A DNA stretch of 7,623 bases from Desulfuromonadaceae bacterium UBA6124 (GTDB lineage Bacteria; Desulfobacterota; Desulfuromonadia; Desulfuromonadales; Trichloromonadaceae), in the NCBI GenBank assembly GCA_002423365.1, contig DIVU01000153.1:1-7623 (forward strand), in the 5' to 3' direction. The notes beneath the pieces were generated by a model. That model was not told the DNA's origin. It made no database searches and was given only the letters and a program-made list of their open reading frames with translations. Positions within the stretch are counted from its first letter, which is position 1, and each line of letters begins with the position of its first letter. The translations under genes were made by a program, and so were the position numbers. Positions 1 through 4,230 of the stretch are shown here, piece after piece.

Positions 1-420
1 CATGGTGAAAAGCAGATCGTGCCAGGAGGCACCCAGGGTCCGCGCCGCCGCGAGCAGGTCTTTGTCGATGCTCTCCATGCCGATGCGCAGCGACCGCACC
101 AGCAGGGGAAACCCGACCACCAGGGCCGCCAGCACCGCCGCCTTCCAGGTGAAGATGATGCGGATGCCGAGGACATTGAGCAGCCCGCCGAGCCAACTGT
201 CCTGCCCCAGCAGCACCAGCAACAGATAGCCGACCACCACCGGCGGCAGCACCAGCGGCAGATTGACCAGCCCTTCCAGCAGCGCCTTGCCCGGCAGGCG
301 GGCGAAGACCAGCAGAGCGGCGACGGCGAAGCCCGCCGGCAGGGCCAACAGGGTCGCCAGGGTCGCCACCCGGGCCGAAAGCCAGATGGCCTGATAATCG
401 TTGCCGGTCAATTCAAACAT
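1..420 (-). CDS. modB: ModB, molybdate ABC transporter permease (partial, 3' end outside window)
   Basis: Inner-membrane permease of the molybdate ABC importer. It takes molybdate from ModA and moves it inward using ATP hydrolysis by ModC. Translating the minus strand from ATG 420-418 gives 140 codons open to the window edge. Visible parts: a first hydrophobic segment around residues 11-40, a second around 47-72 containing the family pattern NLPLVLPPVVVGYLLL (53-68), a third around 90-108 (FTWKAAVLAA...FPLLVR), then the cytoplasmic EAA-type coupling loop with E-S-I-D at 116-119 and AARTLGAS at 125-132. Full ModB proteins are about 220-230 residues, so roughly the last third is missing. A GGAGGA ribosome site at 425-430 lies in the 14-nt gap after modA, which points to an operon. 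ModB and sulfate/thiosulfate CysT/W permeases are related, but the ModA neighbour and these motifs favour molybdate. Family assignment is confident. Confidence 0.93.
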   Translation of the reverse strand, partial: MFELTGNDYQAIWLSARVATLATLLALPAGFAVAALLVFARLPGKALLEGLVNLPLVLPPVVVGYLLLVLLGQDSWLGGLLNVLGIRIIFTWKAAVLAALVVGFPLLVRSLRIGMESIDKDLLAAARTLGASWHDLLFTM

Positions 421-434
421 GGAGTCCTCCCCGG

Positions 435-1184
435 TCAGGGGCCTTTCGCCGGCGTCAGGAAACCGTACCGCGCCAGGATTTGGCGCGCCCTTTCGCCCCG
501 GAGAAAGTCGAAGAACAACCCGGCGGCGGGATTCTCCCGCCCGGCCAGGGTCAGCGCCATGGGGTAGCTCACCGGAGCATGCAAATCCCCGGGAATTTCG
601 TAAAGTATTCGCGCCTGTCGGGCGAGGCGGGCGTCGGTGCGATAGACCAGGGCCGCGTCCACCTCGCCGCGCTCGGCGAGGACCACCGCCTGACCGACAT
701 CCTGAACCGGCACCAGGCGCTTGCGCAGGGGCTCATAAAGACCGGCGGCCGTGAGCGCCTGCTCGGCGTACTCGCCTGCCGGTCCGCTTTTCGGGTTGAC
801 CAAGGCGATGCGCTCCAGCTTCAGCAGATCGTCCAGTCCGGCCAGGGCGGCCGGAGCGCGGCCGATGACTACCAGCTGATTGCCGGCCAGGACGGCGGTC
901 GCTTTGTCGAGCAGTCCCTTTTCCCCGAGATGATCGAGCCATTTATCGTTGGCCGAAATGAAGAGATCGACCGGGGCACCTTGCTCGATCTGCCGAGCCA
1001 GGGTGCCGGAAGCGCCAAAGTTGCTCGTAAAGTGGACCTTGTCGGTTTCGGCTGCGTACTCTTCGGTCAATGCCCCCATGACTTCGCGCAGGCTGGCCGC
1101 CACCGACAGCCGTACCTCGTCGGCCATGGCCGACGAGCCAAGCAGGAGCAGTCCCAACAACCAAACCAACACAATCGCTTTCAT
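435..1184 (-). CDS. modA: ModA, periplasmic molybdate-binding protein
   Basis: Substrate-binding protein of the molybdate ABC importer; 249 residues, normal for the family. Residues 1-21 look like a Sec signal peptide: K2, a hydrophobic run 4-15, and an A-M-A cleavage motif at 19-21 before DEVRL. The mature part shows the ModA hallmarks: VAASL (28-32), whose serine 31 corresponds to the first oxyanion-binding serine; NFGASGTLARQIEQGAPVDL (55-74), whose serine 59 is the second; then GNQLVVI, the GEYAEQAL segment and the late DVGQAVVLAERGEVDAALVY block with the binding tyrosine. Start ATG 1184-1182 is preceded by GGGAGG (1190-1195) directly abutting the nifB stop. A longer open frame upstream runs into nifB and is a shadow. 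The nifB-modA gap is 11 nt, so translation is probably coupled. Tungstate-selective TupA is a less likely alternative because the motifs are ModA-like. Confidence 0.95.
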   Translation of the reverse strand: MKAIVLVWLLGLLLLGSSAMADEVRLSVAASLREVMGALTEEYAAETDKVHFTSNFGASGTLARQIEQGAPVDLFISANDKWLDHLGEKGLLDKATAVLAGNQLVVIGRAPAALAGLDDLLKLERIALVNPKSGPAGEYAEQALTAAGLYEPLRKRLVPVQDVGQAVVLAERGEVDAALVYRTDARLARQARILYEIPGDLHAPVSYPMALTLAGRENPAAGLFFDFLRGERARQILARYGFLTPAKGP

Positions 1185-1195
1185 GGGAACCTCCC

Positions 1196-2071
1196 TTAAA
1201 CGGCTTGGGCGTGCAGGGCTTCCAGATCGATGTCCCGTCCCACCACCCCGGCGGCATCGGCGCGGCACTGTTTGCAGTGGCGAGCTTGGGAGAGAATCAA
1301 TTCGGCCTGGTTGCGGACCATCTCCATCACCGCCTCCGACGGGGGTTCGATCCCCTTGAACAGCCCCAGGGGGATGACCGGGATGATGTTCATCATTGTC
1401 GCGCCGAGTTCGCGGACCCTGACCGCCAGGTCGAGGGTTTCGTGGTCGTTGACGCCGGGGATGTAGACGTGGTTGATCTTGATCATCAGCCCGGCCCGGG
1501 CGGCCGCTGCGACCCCGGCCAATTGCCGTTCGAGCAGCACCGCCGCGCCTTCCGCCCCACTCAGACGGCGGCCGTCGAGACGGATCCATTCGTAAACCTT
1601 GCCCCCCGTCTCCGCCGTCAGGGCGTTGATGGTGACGGTCAGGCTGTGAACGTCGAGGTCGACAATTTCGTCGAGCCGTTCCTCAAGGAGCAAGCCGTTG
1701 GTGGAAAGGCACAGCATCAACTCAGGAAAGGCCTGTTTCACCAGCCGGAAGGTAGCGAAGGTCTTTTCGTTGGCCAGGGGATCGCCGGGTCCGGCGATGC
1801 CGACCACCTTCAAACGCGCCCCCTCTTGTTTTTCCATGTGTCGCCGCACCAGGCGCACCCGCTCCAAGGCCTCGGCGGGCAGGAGCACCCGACTGGTGAC
1901 GCCGGGGCGGCTTTCGTTGGCGCAGTCGAACTTGCGCTCACAGAAGCCGCACTTGATATTGCACCCAGGCGCGACCGGGAGATGCAGACGACCGGCTTTC
2001 TGATGGTCGCCGCCGAAGCAAGGGTGATCGGTCTGGGCTTTCATCCGCATCATCGGGCAGCCGTTGGCCAT
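1196..2071 (-). CDS. nifB: NifB, radical SAM FeMo-cofactor core (NifB-co) synthase, short form
   Basis: NifB joins two [4Fe-4S] clusters and inserts a SAM-derived carbide to make the 8Fe core of FeMo-co. The protein has 291 residues. Visible: HPC at 16-18, H23, the radical SAM CNIKCGFC motif with C37, C41 and C44, then DCANESRPGVTS from D49, all typical of NifB. GPGDPL in the middle matches the SAM-binding GxGxP-type segment. Near the C-terminus C266 and C269 form the HCKQCRADAAG motif that ligates an accessory cluster. It lacks the NifX-like C-terminal domain found in longer proteobacterial NifB of about 450-500 residues; a separate protein at 2893-3264 resembles that domain. Start ATG 2071-2069 is supported by AAGGAG at 2079-2084, seven bases away. 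The frame stays open to 2212, but that lies upstream of the likely transcription start. First gene of a nifB-modA-modB unit. Confidence 0.95.
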   Translation of the reverse strand: MANGCPMMRMKAQTDHPCFGGDHQKAGRLHLPVAPGCNIKCGFCERKFDCANESRPGVTSRVLLPAEALERVRLVRRHMEKQEGARLKVVGIAGPGDPLANEKTFATFRLVKQAFPELMLCLSTNGLLLEERLDEIVDLDVHSLTVTINALTAETGGKVYEWIRLDGRRLSGAEGAAVLLERQLAGVAAAARAGLMIKINHVYIPGVNDHETLDLAVRVRELGATMMNIIPVIPLGLFKGIEPPSEAVMEMVRNQAELILSQARHCKQCRADAAGVVGRDIDLEALHAQAV

Positions 2072-2100
2072 GGCGTGTCTCCTTTTCCCAAGAGGTTCAT

Positions 2101-2137
2101 AAAAAAAGCCCCAGGGACGAAACGCGTCCGTTGGGGC
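2101..2137 (-). terminator. Terminator-like hairpin in the nifB leader (possible attenuator)
   Basis: On the minus strand GCCCCA (2137-2132) pairs with TGGGGC (2113-2108), enclosing a second stem GGACG/CGTCC with a five-base loop. Seven U residues (2107-2101) follow immediately. This is the form of an intrinsic terminator, yet it lies about 30 nt upstream of the nifB start codon and downstream of the sigma-54 promoter, so nifB transcription must read through it. The flanks offer competing pairings: AAGAGG just before the hairpin can pair with CCTCTT after the U-tract, and GAGGTT further upstream can pair with AACCTC downstream. A terminator/antiterminator switch is therefore plausible. In Geobacter sulfurreducens a subset of nif genes is known to be controlled by antitermination. 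The switch itself is inferred. Confidence 0.75.
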
Positions 2138-2190
2138 CTCTTTGCCGGAATACTCCGGGAAACCTCGTCGTATCCCGATGTCTAAAGAAA

Positions 2191-2208
2191 TAGCATAACC
2201 TGTGCCAA
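2191..2208 (-). promoter_or_regulatory. Sigma-54 (-24/-12) promoter for nifB-modAB
   Basis: Minus strand reads TTGGCACAGGTTATGCTA. The -24 element TGGCAC is a perfect match to consensus. The GG and GC dinucleotides are exactly 10 bases apart, as RpoN requires. The -12 element ATGCT has one mismatch to TTGCW. Transcription would start near 2181-2182, giving a leader of about 110 nt before the nifB ATG. Sigma-54 dependence is usual for nif genes and implies an enhancer-binding activator. Confidence 0.87.
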
Positions 2209-2258
2209 ACAATAAAAGTTAACAATTACGGATGCTTGTATTTTCAATAAGCTTTTTC

Positions 2259-2275
2259 TGCCTATCTGTTAGGCA
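2259..2275. promoter_or_regulatory. Dyad upstream of the sigma-54 promoter, candidate activator site
   Basis: TGCCTA-N5-TAGGCA is a perfect 6+6 dyad. Its centre lies about 85 bp upstream of the predicted start point, a normal distance for an enhancer-binding protein. It does not match the classical NifA site TGT-N10-ACA, and I found no such site nearby. If functional it would more likely serve a response-regulator-type activator. The symmetry is seen; the role is inferred. Confidence 0.4.
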
Positions 2276-2368
2276 AGTTTTTTTGGATTCTGCCCACCGA
2301 TTAAACTGGTGCCGGCTGGGGTCATTCGGTGGTAAACGGACGTCCTCTTCGGCGAGGATGGTGCTCAT

Positions 2369-2399
2369 AAAAAAAGGGGCCAAGCGGTTGCTCGGCCCC
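2369..2399 (-). terminator. Intrinsic terminator ending the nifH-to-orf133 block
   Basis: Minus-strand hairpin with arms GGGGCCGAGC (2399-2390) and GCTTGGCCCC (2385-2376), AACC loop, ten base pairs including one G-U. It is followed by seven U residues (2375-2369). It begins 27 nt after the stop of the 133-residue gene and so marks the end of the upstream transcription unit. The trailing sequence TTTTTTTATGA is identical to that after the nifB leader hairpin. Confidence 0.9.
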
Positions 2400-2425
2400 A
2401 TCAATGAACGAGTTTTATCCTCGCG

Positions 2426-2827
2426 CTAACTGAGATAGCGAGACACTAACTTGCCGTCTTCTTGGCAGCGAGCCCCGTCGGAGCGCTGCAGAACGACGCA
2501 TTTTCTGGGCGCATGAATCATCAATCCGGCCACCTTGTAGGTGAAGCGGCCGCGCTGAAATTCTTTTCCAAGCCACTCTTCCCGCAGACCGAAGCCTTCC
2601 GCATAACAGCGGAAATCCTTCTCCTCCTTGAACGAGGCTACGGAGTCCGGCCGTTTAGGCAAGGAAAATCGGGCATTGATAGCCAAGCTGTCTAATCCTC
2701 CGGAACAGGTTGCTTTGACGAAATCGAGACAGATTCCATATTTTTCGGCCAGCGGAGCAAGCAATTCGACGGCTTCTTGGTGGATTTTTTCGCGGATGTC
2801 TTCGGTTAACGGTTCATAGCGATTCAT
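2426..2827 (-). CDS. Conserved hypothetical protein, 133 aa, nif-linked
   Basis: No function is assigned. Start ATG 2827-2825 has CAGGAG at 2834-2839, six bases away; the open frame runs 26 codons further upstream without a better start. The protein is soluble with no signal or membrane segment. The N-terminal part is a predicted helix (residues 8-30, EDIREKIHQEAVELLAPLAE), then a strand-like segment ending near 60. The second half holds the most family-like pattern: FRCYAEGFGLREEWLGKEF (72-90), then tYKVAGL (96-102) and VVLQRSDGA (111-119). This layout, a helix followed by an FxxxAxxxGL...lGxxF...G..Y.v.Gl...DG pattern, resembles from memory a small family of unknown function common in phage genomes. 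Five cysteines (33, 41, 74, 110, 121) show no cluster-binding spacing. Last gene before a strong terminator, so co-expressed with nitrogenase. Confidence 0.85.
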   Translation of the reverse strand: MNRYEPLTEDIREKIHQEAVELLAPLAEKYGICLDFVKATCSGGLDSLAINARFSLPKRPDSVASFKEEKDFRCYAEGFGLREEWLGKEFQRGRFTYKVAGLMIHAPRKCVVLQRSDGARCQEDGKLVSRYLS

Positions 2828-2892
2828 GACGAACTCCTGAAAAGTCTGGTCCCGGCAAAATAACCTTGGCTGCGTCGACGGAAGATCAGCGG

Positions 2893-3264
2893 CTACTTGG
2901 AGCAATTGCGCTGGTCACAACGGCGACCGCATCCGCACAAGGAATCATGGGCAGCGAGCAGCGCCGTTTCGATGGGGCCCTCGCCGATGAGCGCCTCGAT
3001 GCCGAGTTTTTCCAGCTCCTGCTTGGGCAACTCGCCGATCATCGCCGTGAGCACCGCTTTGCATCCCTGCAAGGCGGTTGCGATGGCGTTGAACTGGGCG
3101 TGGCGAAAGGGATGGTCCGGATCGTAGGAACAGTACTTGTCCACGGTGACTTCCCGAAGGAGTCGCGGTTGGCCCTGGCGACAGTCGTAGATCAGGAAGC
3201 GCTCGGCATGGCCGAAGTGCTGATCGACTTCGGTACCGCTCTTCGAGGCGACGGCGATAAGCAT
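2893..3264 (-). CDS. NifX/NifB-C-terminal-type FeMo-co binding domain protein with Cys-rich tail
   Basis: Stand-alone domain of the dinitrogenase iron-molybdenum cofactor family (NifX, NafY, NifB C-terminus), which binds NifB-co or FeMo-co precursors; 123 residues. Seen: the opening strand LIAVASKSG, HFGHAERFLIYD (16-27) with the family's His-Phe-Gly-His, then REVTVDKYC (37-45), and CKAVLTAMIGELPKQELEKLGIEAL (68-92). The VDKYC and IG..PK..LEK.GIE blocks fit the C-terminal domain of full-length NifB better than NifX. After the domain comes a short tail with C110, C112, C116 and C121 among charged residues, which could bind an iron-sulfur cluster or metal. Start ATG 3264-3262 is preceded by a purine-rich GAGGAGA (3270-3276). 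It lies 64 nt after fdxB and 65 nt before the 133-aa gene. Because the nifB here lacks this domain, it may work in trans with NifB. Confidence 0.9.
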   Translation of the reverse strand: MLIAVASKSGTEVDQHFGHAERFLIYDCRQGQPRLLREVTVDKYCSYDPDHPFRHAQFNAIATALQGCKAVLTAMIGELPKQELEKLGIEALIGEGPIETALLAAHDSLCGCGRRCDQRNCSK

Positions 3265-3282
3265 CTGAATCTCCTCTAAAAT

Positions 3283-3325
3283 CAGTGACTGGTTCAAATC
3301 ACCGGAAACCAATCACGCATCACTG
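3283..3325 (-). other. Hairpin between fdxB and the NifX-type gene
   Basis: Minus-strand GATTGGTTT (3314-3306) pairs with GAACCAGTC (3295-3287), nine base pairs with two G-U pairs and a ten-base loop. CAGT/ACTG adds four pairs beyond an asymmetric bulge. There is no U-tract, so it is not a classic terminator; it may affect mRNA stability or segmental decay. Confidence 0.45.
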
Positions 3326-3328
3326 TCG

Positions 3329-3598
3329 TTACGCTTCCACCGTGACAAAGCTGAAGCATTTTTTGGGGCAGGTCACGCCACAGCCGACGCAGCCGATACA
3401 GTTGTCGGCATTGACGATGGTCATGACCATGCGCTCGGTATCGGTCTCCTCGTCATAGATGTCGCTGGGACCGAGCACCTTGCGGGAACAGGCCTTGAAA
3501 CAGCGGCCGCAGCCGATGCATTTTTCGGGGTCGATGGTGTCGGCGAAGGTCGGGGTCCAACTCTTGCCGCCGCGGGTCAGTCCGGTTAAGAGGGCCAT
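3329..3598 (-). CDS. fdxB: Nif-specific ferredoxin III (2[4Fe-4S] type)
   Basis: Small low-potential electron carrier of the nif-specific ferredoxin III family; 89 residues, normal for the family. The N-terminus TRGGKSWTPTF (8-18) is characteristic. The first cluster motif is CIGCGRCFKAC (C27, C30, C33, C37), and the second is CIGCVGCGVTC (C67, C70, C73, C77) followed by PKKC with C81. The insertion between motifs, with acidic residues 46-55 (DIYDEETDTE), is typical of this longer type. Start ATG 3598-3596 has AAGGAG at 3607-3612, eight bases upstream; the open frame continues 20 codons into the spacer without support. It likely feeds electrons to cofactor assembly or to NifH, though the exact partner is not settled for the family. 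The symbol fdxB is by family analogy (some annotations use fdxN). Confidence 0.92.
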   Translation of the reverse strand: MALLTGLTRGGKSWTPTFADTIDPEKCIGCGRCFKACSRKVLGPSDIYDEETDTERMVMTIVNADNCIGCVGCGVTCPKKCFSFVTVEA

Positions 3599-3645
3599 GG
3601 GGATTTCTCCTTGATATGTGTTTGATTCGTCGTTTGCAGGGTTGG

Positions 3646-3718
3646 AGGGGGGCAGCATGCTGCGCCCTTATCGTTATCTACCGGCCCGTTTCTGGGAGAC
3701 GCATTCGTCTTCCCTACG
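3646..3718. repeat. Degenerate CGTAGGG-edged two-hairpin repeat after nifX
   Basis: The right end at 3694-3720 matches 23 of 27 bases of the element after nifH (7321-7345 region), including the shared edge CCCTACGCG on the plus strand. It folds as GGGA.GACG/CGTC.CCC with one mutated tip base. A second hairpin, the 12-bp palindrome GCAGCATGCTGC (3652-3663) with extra G/C pairs, lies about 30 nt away. The left outer arm is not recognisable. The element's edge provides the TAG stop of nifX (3716-3714). Confidence 0.75.
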
Positions 3719-4097
3719 CGTCCGGCCCCGGCCTTTCCCCCTTCAGCAGCGCCTTGCGCAACCAGGGGGGCGGGCTGTCGCGCAGTACTTCCTGCAGTTT
3801 TTCGACGACAACGGCGATCGCTTCCCGCTCCTTGCTTTTGATCGGATGGATTTTCTTGGCCACCAGCCGGGCGGCGGCCGGCCCGCCGATTTCCGCTACA
3901 TAGACCAGGGCGCAGTCGGCCAGTCCGGAACAGCGGGATTCGATGCGGTCAGCCTCGTCGTCACCCTCGGTTCTGACCTGCACGACGCCGGTAAATCCGG
4001 CCTCTTCCGGACCGACTTCCCAGATCATGAACTGCTCGGCACGGCCGAAATGCTCATTCACATGAATCTTGTCGGTACTTGCGAAGGCCACTTTCAT
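3714..4097 (-). CDS. nifX: NifX, FeMo-co precursor carrier protein
   Basis: Small cytoplasmic protein that binds NifB-co and FeMo-co precursors during transfer between NifB, NifEN and apo-nitrogenase; 127 residues, slightly shorter than the usual 140-160. Seen: the opening MKVAFASTD, HFGRAEQFMIWEV (16-28), the central ADCALVYVAEIGGPAAARLV segment, and the C-terminal PPPWLRKAL at 109-117, which distinguishes NifX from the NifB-tail type downstream. Start ATG 4097-4095 has AAAGGA at 4104-4109. The upstream open frame to 4211 crosses the repeat spacer and is rejected. The stop TAG lies inside the edge of a repeat, so the last residues (PGPDA) may differ from relatives. It follows nifK by 133 nt with no nifE or nifN between them, unlike many nif clusters. 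Confidence 0.93.
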   Translation of the reverse strand: MKVAFASTDKIHVNEHFGRAEQFMIWEVGPEEAGFTGVVQVRTEGDDEADRIESRCSGLADCALVYVAEIGGPAAARLVAKKIHPIKSKEREAIAVVVEKLQEVLRDSPPPWLRKALLKGERPGPDA

Positions 4098-4162
4098 GGT
4101 CAATCCTTTCCGGCCCCGGGGGCCGACGATATCGAATCTGCGGGTGCGGATCATAGTGGTCC

Positions 4163-4226
4163 GTGAGGCGTAAAGGGTGAGGAGTGAGGAGATAAGGCTT
4201 TTACTCAACACACCTCACTCCTCACC
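4163..4226. repeat. GTGAGGN heptad inverted repeat after nifK
   Basis: Perfect 14-bp inverted repeat: GGTGAGGAGTGAGG (4176-4189) and its complement (4213-4226), with a 23-nt loop. A further GTGAGGC unit lies at 4163-4169. It begins four bases from the nifK stop. The segment 4196-4225 matches 23 of 30 bases with 5753-5782 in the nifD-nifK spacer, in the same orientation, so the two are copies of one element. On the plus strand a T-run follows the hairpin; on the minus (coding) strand the tail is only CTTTA, a poor terminator for the nif mRNA. Confidence 0.8.
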
Positions 4227-4230
4227 TTTT

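Larger units (their letters stand above)
2072..2368 (-). promoter_or_regulatory. Regulatory intergenic region upstream of nifB
   Basis: Stretch without a convincing gene between the terminator of the upstream nif block and the nifB start. In transcription order it holds an AT-richer segment (about 2210-2300), a 17-bp dyad, a sigma-54 promoter, an untranslated leader of about 110 nt and a terminator-like hairpin. A minus-strand frame of 49 codons from ATG 2368 overlaps it but has no ribosome site and begins straight after a terminator U-tract, so it is not called. Confidence 0.8.

Noticed and set aside
1205..2185. Plus-strand open frame of 326 codons opposite nifB
   Set aside because: It is the antisense shadow of a GC-rich gene; composition is rich in His, Asp and Gln, and nifB on the other strand has every expected motif.
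2072..2212. Upstream extension of nifB by 47 codons
   Set aside because: The extension would include the leader terminator and begin upstream of the predicted transcription start; ATG 2071 has a strong ribosome site.
2219..2404. Minus-strand open frame of 61 codons (49 from ATG 2368) over the region upstream of nifB
   Set aside because: It overlaps a strong terminator and the candidate operator, starts directly after a U-tract, has no ribosome site and no recognisable family pattern.
4163..4226. CRISPR-like or terminator reading of the heptad palindrome
   Set aside because: There are no spaced direct repeats with unique spacers, and on the coding strand no U-run follows the hairpin.
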